A DNA stretch of 36,633 bases from positions 1-36,633 of the forward strand of contig ONPF01000009.1 in the NCBI GenBank assembly GCA_900319635.1. Reading direction: 5' to 3'. Under the pieces are notes generated by a model. The model made no database searches. It was given only the letters and a program-made list of their open reading frames with translations, and had not been told where the DNA came from. The translations under genes and the position numbers were made by a program. Shown piece after piece: positions 15,049-22,522 of this stretch; position 1 is the stretch's first letter, and each line of letters opens with the position of its first letter. The stretch is from an uncultured Eubacteriales bacterium. Its GTDB lineage: Bacteria; Bacillota; Clostridia; Oscillospirales; Oscillospiraceae.

Positions 15049-15729
15049 TTACGGTTCCACGGCTACGACCGTGAGACGCTGGCCGGCCACGGTGAATTTC
15101 ACGTTTTGCTCGCCAAAGCGCAGGCCGTAGATGCGCTCCGGGTCGCTGTGATAGCGGGGGCGGGGGTCGTTTGCCAGCACGCCCCGCAGGGCCGCCCGCT
15201 TCTCTTCCGGCACCCGCGCCTCCAGCTCGGGCGGGAAGTCCAGGTCCAGCGTGGCCCCGGGATCCGGCGCAAAGCCGGAGAGCGCCTCCGGGTGGGCGTC
15301 GGCATAGGGCACATAGGGCTTCACGTCGAAGATGGGCGTGCCGTCCATCAGATCCGCGCCGCCGATGCGCAGCACCGCGCCCAGCTCCCCATCCTGCTCG
15401 ATCCCCAGCAGGCGCACGCAGCTCAGCCCCAGGGCGTTGGGGCGGAAGGGCGAGCGGGTGGCGAAGACCCCCAGGCGCCTGTTCCCGCCAAGTCTCGGCG
15501 GGCGCACGGTGGGCGACCAGTCCTGCCGCAGATTCTCCGAAAACTGCCAGATCAGCCACAGGTGGCTGAAGCCCTCGATGCCCCGCAGGGCCTCGGGATC
15601 CCGGTATTCCGGCTCAAAAATCACGCGCCCTTCCAGCTCCGGGACGATCCCCGCCTGGCGGGGCGCGCCGAATTTTTCCTTCAGATCGCAGGAAAAGCGG
15701 GCGATGGGGCGGATCTCGGTACTCTCCAT
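15049..15729 (-). CDS. trmO: tRNA (t6A37)-N6-methyltransferase TrmO
   Basis: Methylates the N6-threonylcarbamoyl-adenosine at position 37 of certain tRNAs, using SAM (UPF0066/TsaA family, beta-barrel fold). The 226-residue product has the signature FATRSPFRPNALGLS and DGTPIFDVKPYVPYAD, plus FSHLWLIWQFSE, all diagnostic of TrmO. It has the C-terminal extension found in the longer family members. GGAGG precedes the ATG. It lies 12 bp after the CPBP protease gene and is the last gene of the DUF559-mutS-CPBP-trmO run. Confidence 0.94.
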   Translation of the reverse strand: MESTEIRPIARFSCDLKEKFGAPRQAGIVPELEGRVIFEPEYRDPEALRGIEGFSHLWLIWQFSENLRQDWSPTVRPPRLGGNRRLGVFATRSPFRPNALGLSCVRLLGIEQDGELGAVLRIGGADLMDGTPIFDVKPYVPYADAHPEALSGFAPDPGATLDLDFPPELEARVPEEKRAALRGVLANDPRPRYHSDPERIYGLRFGEQNVKFTVAGQRLTVVAVEP

Positions 15730-15741
15730 TCCTCAACCTCC

Positions 15742-16437
15742 CTACAGATTCATGGCCCAGAGGGACACGGCGTTATTGAGCATATGAAACAGCAGCGGCG
15801 TCCAGATGGTCTCCGTCTTCTCATAGACCCGGCAGAGCACCCAGGAGGCCGGCAGATACTGCAGCAGATAGAGCCACTTCACGGGATCCAGCAGGGCATA
15901 CTGCCAGGTGTGGTAGACCGAGAAGAGCAGGATGCAGACCAGAGTCGCCGCGATGCGGCTCCGGCGGCGCAGCAGCCCGTAGATGCCGCCGCGGAACATC
16001 AGCTCCTCCACCAGCGGGGACAGGAAGATCGCCACCGCCTGCATTTTCCCCAGATCCCGGTTGGCCAGGGCCTCCAGGGCCGCGTTGTTGGGGTTCTCCT
16101 CCGGCTTGAGCAGCCCGCTCAGCTGCCGCATCAGCAGCGCCACCAGGTCGCTGCCCAGCAGCATCAGCACATAGCCGATCGCAATCTGCGCCAGAACCAG
16201 CAGGGGCCGCTCCCAGAGCCGGTCAAAGTCCCGGCGGAGAAAGGGCAGGCAGCAAAGCCCCAGCACCAGCGCGCCGGCGGCGTAGATCCAGAAGTTCAGA
16301 TCCACCCCGTCCATCTGCGGGAACAGACGCACCAGCAGCAGGGGCAGCAGAAAAACATGCAACGGCAGCCAGCCCAGCGCCAGAGCCGCCTCGAAGCGGC
16401 TCATGCGGCTGGAAAAAACAGGACTTTCCTCTCTCAT
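15742..16437 (-). CDS. CPBP family intramembrane metalloprotease
   Basis: A membrane protein of the CPBP (CAAX protease/Abi) family, 231 residues with several hydrophobic helices. The four conserved motifs are visible: EELMFR (Glu144, Glu145, Arg149), FSVYH (Phe172, His176) and HMLNN (His218, Asn222). It overlaps the end of mutS by four bases (ATGA), so it is translationally coupled. Its substrate is unknown, and nothing here links it to bacteriocin immunity. Family assignment is firm, function open. Confidence 0.9.
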   Translation of the reverse strand: MREESPVFSSRMSRFEAALALGWLPLHVFLLPLLLVRLFPQMDGVDLNFWIYAAGALVLGLCCLPFLRRDFDRLWERPLLVLAQIAIGYVLMLLGSDLVALLMRQLSGLLKPEENPNNAALEALANRDLGKMQAVAIFLSPLVEELMFRGGIYGLLRRRSRIAATLVCILLFSVYHTWQYALLDPVKWLYLLQYLPASWVLCRVYEKTETIWTPLLFHMLNNAVSLWAMNL

Positions 16438-19034
16438 GCCCGCGCCTTTCGCTGCAGCTCATAGAGCAGGTTCATGGCCTCGATGGGCGTCAGGGTGTTC
16501 AGATCCAGGTTTTTCAGAGTCTGGCGCAGCTCGTCCGCGGCCAGGTCTCCCAGGCTGATCTGGTCGTCCTCCTCGAAGTTCAGGGCAGGCCGGGGCACCC
16601 CGTCCGCCTCCAGCTCCTTCAGGTAGCCCTTGGCCTTGGAGATCACCGCCTCCGGCAGGCCCGCCAGCTTTGCCACCTCGATGCCGTAGCTGTCGTCGGC
16701 TGCGCCGGGGACGATCTTGCGCAGGAAGACCAGCTCGCCCTTCTGCTTCTTGGCAGTGATGTTGTAGTTGCGCACGCCGCTGACCTCCCCCTCCAGGGCG
16801 GAGAGCTCGTGGTAGTGGGTGGCAAACATGGTCTTGGCGCCCAGCCTCCGCTTGTCGGCGCAGTATTCCAGCACCGCCCGGGCGATGGCCATCCCGTCAA
16901 AGGTGGAGGTGCCCCGGCCGATCTCGTCCAGGATCAGCAGGGAGTCCGCCGTGGCGTGGCGCAGGATGTTGGCCATCTCGTTCATCTCCACCATGAAGGT
17001 GGACTGGCCGGAGGCCAGGTCGTCAGAGGCGCCGATACGGGTGAAGACCCGATCCACCACCCCCAGCACCGCGCTCTGGGCGGGCACGAAGGAGCCCATC
17101 TGGGCCATGAGGACGATGAGCGCCGTCTGGCGCATGTAGGTGGACTTGCCGGCCATGTTGGGGCCGGTGACAATGGCCACCCGGTCGTCGCCGTCGTTTA
17201 AGTAGGTATCGTTTGGGACGAAGAGCACGTCCTTCAGGGTCTGCTCCACCACCGGGTGCCGCCCCTGCACGATCCGCAGCTCCCGGCTGGCCTCCATCTC
17301 CGGGCAGACGTAGTTGTTGCGGGCCGCGGTCTCGGCCAGGGAGCAGTACACGTCCAGGGTCGCCACCGCGTCGGCGGTGGCCTGGATGCGGTTCACCTGA
17401 GAGGCCACCTGCTGGCGCAGCTCGGTGAAATACTCGTACTCCAGCTCGTTGATGCGCTCCCGGGCGGAGACTAGGGCGTTTTCCAGCTCCTTCAGCTCCG
17501 GGGTGAAATAGCGCTCATTGGAGACCAGGGTCTGCTTGCGGATATAGTCCTCGGGCACGGCCACGTCCCCGGCGGACTTGGGAATGTCGATGTAATAGCC
17601 GAAGACCCGGTTGTAGCCCACCTTCAGCTTCTTGACGCCGGTGCGCTCCCTCTCCCGGGTCTCCAGGGCGGCGATGGCGTCGGCCCCGTGATCCCGCAGC
17701 TGCCGCAGGCGATCCAGCTCCTCGGAGAAGCCCTCCCGCAGGATGCCGCCCTCCCGCACGGAGAAGGGGGGATCGTCGCAGACGGCCCGGTCGATCAGGT
17801 AGTGCAGATCCTCCAGGGCGTCCATTTCTGCGATCTGGCGCAGCTCCCGGCACTGAAAGCCCTCCAGCAGCGCCTTGAGGCGGGGCAGGGTGGCCATGCA
17901 GTTGCAGAGCTCCCGCAGGTCCCGCCCGCCGGCGGTACCGTAGACGCAGCGCCCCACCAGGCGCTGGACGTCGTGGATCTCCCGCAGGGTCAGCATCAGC
18001 TCGCTGCGCCGCACGGTCTCCTTCACCAGCTCGCCCACGGCGGCGTGGCGCCGCTTGATGGCCAGCACCGAGAGGAGCGGCCGCTCCACCCAGGCCCGCA
18101 GGAGCCGGGCGCCCATGGGCGTCCTGGTCTTGTCCAGCACCCAGAGAAGGCTGCCCCGCTTCTCCCCGCTGCGCAGGCTCTCGGTGAGCTCAAGGCTCCG
18201 GCGGGTGACCCAGTCCAGCTCCATGTAGCGGCCGCCGCGGAACACGTCCAGGCGGCTGATGTGGCTGAGATCGAACTTCTGGGTCTCCCGGATGTAGCGC
18301 AGCAGGGCACCCACGGCGGCGATCGCCTCTGGCTGGCCGTCCAGGCCGGCCTCGTCCACGCTGCGATAGCCGAAGCGCTCGCAGAGGGCCGCGGCGGCGG
18401 GCATGTACTCGAAATAATCCCGTGGCGGCTCCAGCATGGCGTTCAGCTTCTGCCGCAGGAAGCTGCCGATGGCCCGCTCCTCCAGGGCGCCGCGGCTCAG
18501 CAGCGCCTCCCGGGGGGCGAAGCGCCCCAGCTCGTTGAGGATGTGGTTCACCGCGTCCTTCTCGAAGGCCGCGCAGCAAAATTCTCCGGTGGACACGTCG
18601 CAGAAGGCAGCGCCGCCCCTGTCGCCGCTTACCTCCACGGCGCAGATGTAGTTGCTGCGCCGCTCCTCCAGCATGGAGCTCTCGGTGACGGTGCCGGGGG
18701 TGATGATGCGGATCACGTCCCGCTGCACCAGCCCCTTGGCCAGCGCCGGATCCTCCATCTGCTCGCAGATGGCCACCTTGTAGCCCTTGGCGATGAGCCG
18801 GGCGATGTAGGTCTCCGCGCTGTGGTAGGGCACGCCGCACATGGGGGTGCGCTGCTCCGGATCCTCCACGTTCCGGTCCCGGGTGGTCAGCGCCAGATCC
18901 AGCTCCCGGGAGGCCAGCTTCGCGTCGTCGTCGAACATCTCGTAAAAGTCGCCCAGGCGGAAGAACAGCAGGCAGTCCGGGTGCTGCTGCTTGATCTCGT
19001 TATACTGCTTTTTCATGGGCGTCAGCTCAGCCAT
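16434..19034 (-). CDS. mutS: DNA mismatch repair protein MutS
   Basis: Recognises mismatches and small loops and recruits MutL. The 866-residue product has all MutS domains. The mismatch-reading motif F-Y-E is at Phe30-Glu32 (GDFYEMF). Connector, lever and clamp regions follow. The ATPase has Walker A GPNMAGKST (622-630), RIGASDDLASGQSTFMVEM, Walker B DEIGRGTSTFDG (near 700) and the FATHYHEL dimer motif. The ATG at 19034 has GGAG seven bases upstream; an ATG two codons earlier is too close to that site. Its start lies eight bases inside the upstream DUF559 gene and its stop overlaps the CPBP gene. mutL is 3.5 kb away and transcribed divergently. Confidence 0.98.
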   Translation of the reverse strand: MAELTPMKKQYNEIKQQHPDCLLFFRLGDFYEMFDDDAKLASRELDLALTTRDRNVEDPEQRTPMCGVPYHSAETYIARLIAKGYKVAICEQMEDPALAKGLVQRDVIRIITPGTVTESSMLEERRSNYICAVEVSGDRGGAAFCDVSTGEFCCAAFEKDAVNHILNELGRFAPREALLSRGALEERAIGSFLRQKLNAMLEPPRDYFEYMPAAAALCERFGYRSVDEAGLDGQPEAIAAVGALLRYIRETQKFDLSHISRLDVFRGGRYMELDWVTRRSLELTESLRSGEKRGSLLWVLDKTRTPMGARLLRAWVERPLLSVLAIKRRHAAVGELVKETVRRSELMLTLREIHDVQRLVGRCVYGTAGGRDLRELCNCMATLPRLKALLEGFQCRELRQIAEMDALEDLHYLIDRAVCDDPPFSVREGGILREGFSEELDRLRQLRDHGADAIAALETRERERTGVKKLKVGYNRVFGYYIDIPKSAGDVAVPEDYIRKQTLVSNERYFTPELKELENALVSARERINELEYEYFTELRQQVASQVNRIQATADAVATLDVYCSLAETAARNNYVCPEMEASRELRIVQGRHPVVEQTLKDVLFVPNDTYLNDGDDRVAIVTGPNMAGKSTYMRQTALIVLMAQMGSFVPAQSAVLGVVDRVFTRIGASDDLASGQSTFMVEMNEMANILRHATADSLLILDEIGRGTSTFDGMAIARAVLEYCADKRRLGAKTMFATHYHELSALEGEVSGVRNYNITAKKQKGELVFLRKIVPGAADDSYGIEVAKLAGLPEAVISKAKGYLKELEADGVPRPALNFEEDDQISLGDLAADELRQTLKNLDLNTLTPIEAMNLLYELQRKARA

Positions 19035-19413
19035 GATCATTCTCCGTTTCTGTTGTTTCTGTTGTGCTTTGTTCCAAATGCAGGAGGATGCTCTCGCAGA
19101 CTCCCGCAAAATTCTGGGTCACGGCGTTGTTGGGGTATCGGAGTACTCGTATACCGCGCTCTGCAAAGAAGCGATCCCTTTCCCTGTCGTAGGCCAGCCC
19201 CTTGTCCTCAAAATGCTGAGATCCGTCCAGCTCAACGGCGATCTTCGCCGAGGGAATATAGAAGTCCGCTATGTATCTCCCGATCAGCTCCTGACGCTTC
19301 ACCGTGACCGGCAGCGTTTTGAGAAACTCATACCAGAGCTTTCGCTCCTGCTTTGTCATATTCTTCCGCAGGGTTCTGGCATTTTCTCGTAAATGCGGCG
19401 GATGGTATTCCAT
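19027..19413 (-). CDS. DUF559 protein (Vsr-like nuclease fold), upstream of mutS
   Basis: A 128-residue member of the DUF559 family, which belongs to the PD-(D/E)XK nuclease superfamily and is related to the Vsr mismatch endonuclease. Visible residues are ENARTLRKNMTKQERKLW at the start, then RYIADFYIPSAKIAVELDGS with Asp50, Glu61 and Asp63, and His67. GGAGGAGAAC precedes the ATG. The last eight bases overlap mutS, and the mutS ribosome site lies within this gene, so the two are probably translated together. Catalytic activity is not proven for the family. DUF559 genes also occur in many unrelated contexts. Confidence 0.85.
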   Translation of the reverse strand: MEYHPPHLRENARTLRKNMTKQERKLWYEFLKTLPVTVKRQELIGRYIADFYIPSAKIAVELDGSQHFEDKGLAYDRERDRFFAERGIRVLRYPNNAVTQNFAGVCESILLHLEQSTTETTETENDHG

Positions 19414-19439
19414 GTTCTCCTCCGGCTTTCGGCTTCTCC

Positions 19440-19650
19440 GGCTTCCCCGCGCACGGGGAAGCTGTCAGCGCAGCTGATTGATGAGGTCGCCTTTGCCTTC
19501 CCCCCGCAGGGGGAAGGGGGACCGCTTGCGGTGGATGAGGTCTCCGAGCGCAGCGAGGCCTTCTTCATACCTTCGGGCAAAAAGGACCTCATCCGCCCCA
19601 GTGTGCGCACTGGGGCACCTTCCCCATGCGTGGGGAAGGCTTTTTGTCGT
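19440..19650. repeat. Mosaic intergenic repeat, copy B
   Basis: This fills the 302-bp gap between the DUF559 gene and the small membrane protein gene. Modules in order: GCTTCCCCGCGCACGGGGAAGC; TGTCAGCGCAGCTGA then TTGATGAGGTC; GCCTTCCCCCCGCAGGGGGAAGG; GCGGTGGATGAGGTC; ACCTCATCCGCCCCAGTG; GCACTGGGGCACCTTCCCC; TGGGGAAGGC. Most modules are palindromic. The same modules recur at 20.2-20.46 kb in partly different order. No gene is seen. Confidence 0.8.
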
Positions 19651-19715
19651 TTCTCTCACAGCTCAAATCATCTCTACGTACGCCTTATGGCGCGCAAGAA
19701 AGGCTTTTCACTCGG

Positions 19716-20207
19716 TCAGTCTATTCCATGAATCTCCAAAACACAATGGCTGTTTGGGAGATACAGGATCTGAACCGTCTGCCCCACTTCAAAGCCAGCA
19801 GCCGACATGGCGTGAAAGCGTTCCCCTCCGACCGTCATCATCACGCCAAAGCTCGTGCCTTCCGCGGTATGGTACTTATGCAGATCCGGTTCCTTGCTCG
19901 GATCGATTTCTTCAATCACGCCGCGATGCTCGATGGCCTGCTCATTTCGATCCCGGTATAGATCGACGCCCAGTCCGAACAGTGTCCGAAGATTGATGTA
20001 GAGCAAAAAGCCAATGGTTATTACAGCAAGCAGTCCGCCGAGGAGCTTTTGCGACAGCGTCTTTTCCGGCTCATTCTCTTTTTCATACGCGGTTTTGACA
20101 GGCTTCATAAACAGGAGGGCGAAGCAGCCTCCAAGGAAGAAAAAGGACAGCACGCTGATGGGAAGCCAGAAGTTTTGAAAAAGATATTCTCCGTAATCAA
20201 AGCTCAT
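19716..20207 (-). CDS. Small membrane protein of unknown function
   Basis: A 163-residue protein with two predicted membrane helices (about residues 13-34 and 55-78) joined by a charged loop, and a soluble C-terminal part of about 80 residues (EHRGVIEEIDPSKEP, then a beta-rich region ending VLEIHGID) that may form a small barrel. AGGAG lies before the ATG at 20207. It is enclosed on both sides by the GC-rich mosaic repeats and its own base composition is lower in GC than its neighbours, which fits acquired DNA. I recognise no family. Confidence 0.65.
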   Translation of the reverse strand: MSFDYGEYLFQNFWLPISVLSFFFLGGCFALLFMKPVKTAYEKENEPEKTLSQKLLGGLLAVITIGFLLYINLRTLFGLGVDLYRDRNEQAIEHRGVIEEIDPSKEPDLHKYHTAEGTSFGVMMTVGGERFHAMSAAGFEVGQTVQILYLPNSHCVLEIHGID

Positions 20208-20214
20208 GCTTTTC

Positions 20215-20462
20215 TCCTCTCTCGCTTTGCCTTCCCCCCGCAGGGGGAAGGGAGACCGCTCTGCGTGCCCTGCGGGTATGCGGTGGATGAGGTCCCCGAG
20301 CGAAGCTCCGGCTTCCCCGCGCACGGGGAAGCTGTCAGCGCAGCTGACTGATGAGGTCCCCGAGCGAAGCGAGGACTCCTCCGTAACTTCGGGCAAAAAG
20401 AACCTCATCCGCCCCAGTGTGCGCACTGGGGCACCTTCCCCGTGCGCGGGGAAGGCCTTGGG
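20215..20462. repeat. Mosaic intergenic repeat, copy C
   Basis: The 256-bp gap between the membrane protein and the methyltransferase consists almost wholly of repeat modules shared with 19440-19650: CCTTCCCCCCGCAGGGGGAAGG, GCGGTGGATGAGGTC, GCTTCCCCGCGCACGGGGAA, GTCAGCGCAGCTGACTGATG, CCTCATCCGCCCCAGTGTGC, GCACTGGGGCACCTTCCCC and GCGCGGGGAAGGC. It ends two bases before the methyltransferase stop codon. No gene is seen. Confidence 0.8.
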
Positions 20463-20463
20463 G

Positions 20464-20892
20464 TCACACGCTGCAGATGGAATATCCGTCCCTCTGCTCG
20501 ACTCCAGAAAACATCTCCGCCATCAGCGCCTTGTCCAGCTTCCACGAGGAAATCAAAAAGAATGACCCGGCCGGCTTGAGCAGTCTTTTCCCTTCCGCCA
20601 GAATTTCCGGCCATTGATCCTTTATGTGATAAAGCGCGTTATAGAGTACGATCCAGTCAAAGCTTGCCGATTCAAGGCCTGTGTGCGCCGCGTCGGCTGT
20701 AACAAAAACAATATTGTCCCTTTCCGATACGCGCTTGTCTAACCGGCTGCTGTCCAAATCAAGGCAAACAACGCTTTTGGCATATTTTGCCGCAGACAGA
20801 GAAAATACCGCCGTTCCACAGGCAAGTTCCAACACCATTTTTCCTTCAATTTTTTCTCGGAATTGTTCCACCAGCTTTTCAACCTGTGTCAT
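20464..20892 (-). CDS. Small class I SAM-dependent methyltransferase
   Basis: A 142-residue methyltransferase-like protein. Motif I VLELACGTAVF (residues 20-30), the acidic strand CLDLD (43-47), ADAAHTG, and FDWIVLYNALYHIKD are typical of Methyltransf_11/25 domains. It is shorter than most (usually 190-250 residues) and lacks the N-terminal helices and part of the last strands, so it may be a minimal or trimmed enzyme. GGGGAAAG is the only ribosome-site candidate before the ATG at 20892. It is transcribed with or near miaB, whose stop lies 91 bp upstream. The substrate is unknown. Confidence 0.75.
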   Translation of the reverse strand: MTQVEKLVEQFREKIEGKMVLELACGTAVFSLSAAKYAKSVVCLDLDSSRLDKRVSERDNIVFVTADAAHTGLESASFDWIVLYNALYHIKDQWPEILAEGKRLLKPAGSFFLISSWKLDKALMAEMFSGVEQRDGYSICSV

Positions 20893-20904
20893 GGCACGTT
20901 CTTT

Positions 20905-20945
20905 CCCCCTATCGGCCTTCGGCCACTTCCCCCTAAGGGGGAAGC
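20905..20945. repeat. Short repeat remnant between miaB and the methyltransferase
   Basis: Contains ATCGGCCTTCGGCCACTTCC and CTTCCCCCTAAGGGGGAAG, small palindromes of the mosaic-repeat type. Confidence 0.6.
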
Positions 20946-20983
20946 AAGGCTCCGGTTCTCTCTCAAAACTCAAAACTCAAATC

Positions 20984-22399
20984 TCAAAACTCTATCCGGC
21001 CGTACAGCGCCCAGGTGTTGGAGGCGGTGATGGTCACATTTACGAACTGCCCCACCAGGGCGGGGTCGCCCTTGAGGTGCACCAGCCTGCCGCCGTCGGT
21101 GCGGCTGGAGAGATTATACTCGTCCCGGCCGGTCTCCCCGTCCACCAGGACGCGGAGGGTCTTGCCCTCGTATTCCTTATGCTTCTCGGCGGAGATGCGG
21201 TTCGACAGCTCCACCAGGGCGTCGAAGTGCCGCTGCTTGTCGGCGCGGGTGTAGGGGTCGGGCATGGAGGCCGCCGGGGTGCCCACCCGTTTGGAGTAGA
21301 TGAAGGTGAACATGGCGTCGTAGCGCACTTCCTCGCAGAGGGAGAGGGTGTCCTGAAACTCCTCCTCCGTCTCCCCGGGGAAGCCCACGATGATGTCCGT
21401 GGTCAGCACCAGATCCGGCATATACTGCCGGGCCAGGGCCACCTGATCCAGATATTTCTGCCGGTTGTAGCTGCGGTTCATGGCCTTCAGCACCCGGTCG
21501 TTGCCGGACTGGACGGGCAGATGCAGCTGGTGGGCGCAGTGCCTTGACGAAGCCATGGTGCGGAAGAGCTTTTCCGTGGCGTCCTTGGGGTGGCTGGTCA
21601 TGAAGCGCAGCACATAGTCCCCCTCGATCTCGTCCACCATGCGGATGAGATCGGCAAAATCCACGCCGCAGTCCAGATCCCTGCCGTAAGAGTTCACGTT
21701 CTGGCCCAGGAGGGTGATGTCCTTATAGCCGGCGGCGATGAGCTCCCGGGCCTCCGCCACCACGTCCTCGGGCTTTCGGGAGCGCTCCCGGCCCCGGACG
21801 TAGGGCACGATGCAGTAGGTGCAGAAGTTGTTGCAGCCGTACATGATGGAGAGCCAGGCTTTCACGCTGCCGTCCCGCCGCTGGGGGATGCCCTCGGCCA
21901 CGGTGCCGTCGCTCTTCTCGGTGGCGAAGATGCGCTTTTTGCCCGTCATGGCCTTTTCCAGCAGCTCCGGGAAGCGCCAGAGCTCGTGGGGGCCGAAGAC
22001 CAGATCCACGATGGGATAGGACTTCTTGATCTTCTCAGCGATGTGGGGCTGCTGCACCATGCAGCCGCAGACGGCGATGATCTGGCTGGGACGGGCCTTT
22101 TTCGTGTGGTTCAGGGCGCCCACGTTGCCGAAGACCCGCATTTCCGCGTGCTCCCGCACGGCGCAGGTGTTCACCACGATCACGTCCGCCTGAAACTCGT
22201 CCTTGGTAAAGCCGTAGCCCATTTCGGCCAGATACCCTCTCAGCTTTTCGCTGTCGGCCTCGTTCTGCTGGCAGCCGTAGGTGTCCACCATGGCCAGGGG
22301 CCGCTGCCCGTCGGCAGTGACCCGGTCAAAAATCCGGCGGCAGATCTCCTCCTGCCGGGCGATCTCCTCGGGGGCGATTTCTTTTCTCGTATAGCTCAT
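20984..22399 (-). CDS. miaB: tRNA-2-methylthio-N6-dimethylallyladenosine synthase MiaB
   Basis: A radical-SAM methylthiotransferase that adds the 2-methylthio group to i6A37 of tRNAs, working on the product of MiaA, which is encoded just across the divergent mutL. The 471-residue product has the N-terminal UPF0004 domain (VDTYGCQQNEADSE, NTCAVREHAE, VCGCM), the radical-SAM cluster CNNFCTYC (about 187-194) and a C-terminal TRAM domain. Its YGCQQNEAD matches MiaB rather than MtaB. The ATG at 22399 with AGGA upstream is preferred to a GTG seven codons earlier. Confidence 0.96.
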   Translation of the reverse strand: MSYTRKEIAPEEIARQEEICRRIFDRVTADGQRPLAMVDTYGCQQNEADSEKLRGYLAEMGYGFTKDEFQADVIVVNTCAVREHAEMRVFGNVGALNHTKKARPSQIIAVCGCMVQQPHIAEKIKKSYPIVDLVFGPHELWRFPELLEKAMTGKKRIFATEKSDGTVAEGIPQRRDGSVKAWLSIMYGCNNFCTYCIVPYVRGRERSRKPEDVVAEARELIAAGYKDITLLGQNVNSYGRDLDCGVDFADLIRMVDEIEGDYVLRFMTSHPKDATEKLFRTMASSRHCAHQLHLPVQSGNDRVLKAMNRSYNRQKYLDQVALARQYMPDLVLTTDIIVGFPGETEEEFQDTLSLCEEVRYDAMFTFIYSKRVGTPAASMPDPYTRADKQRHFDALVELSNRISAEKHKEYEGKTLRVLVDGETGRDEYNLSSRTDGGRLVHLKGDPALVGQFVNVTITASNTWALYGRIEF

Positions 22400-22433
22400 A
22401 TCGTCAATTCCTTTGCACACAGATATTCATAGT

Positions 22434-22463
22434 ATTTTAGCATAAAGGGTATGGAACTTTCAA
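22434..22463 (-). promoter_or_regulatory. Promoter of miaB, overlapping the mutL promoter
   Basis: On the minus strand, TTGAAA (22463-22458) and TAAAAT (22439-22434) are 18 bp apart. The -35 box lies within the mutL promoter span (22452-22480). Confidence 0.6.
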
Positions 22464-22480
22464 CAAAAATCAGGTATAAT
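22452..22480 (+). promoter_or_regulatory. Promoter of mutL-miaA
   Basis: TATAAT at 22475-22480 has a weak -35 match, TGGAAC (22452-22457), 17 bp upstream. The transcript would start near 22487, 36 bp before the mutL ATG. Confidence 0.6.
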
Positions 22481-22522
22481 CAAGTTCGCAAAAACGAACA
22501 ATGTCTTCCTTGTGAGGTTTCT

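Noticed and set aside
15742-16437. CPBP protein as an abortive-infection defence gene
   Set aside because: The family label Abi is historical. Its coupling to mutS and trmO gives no support for a phage-defence role.
19440-20462. CRISPR array
   Set aside because: Modules are different from each other and irregularly spaced; there are no uniform repeats with unique spacers and no cas genes.
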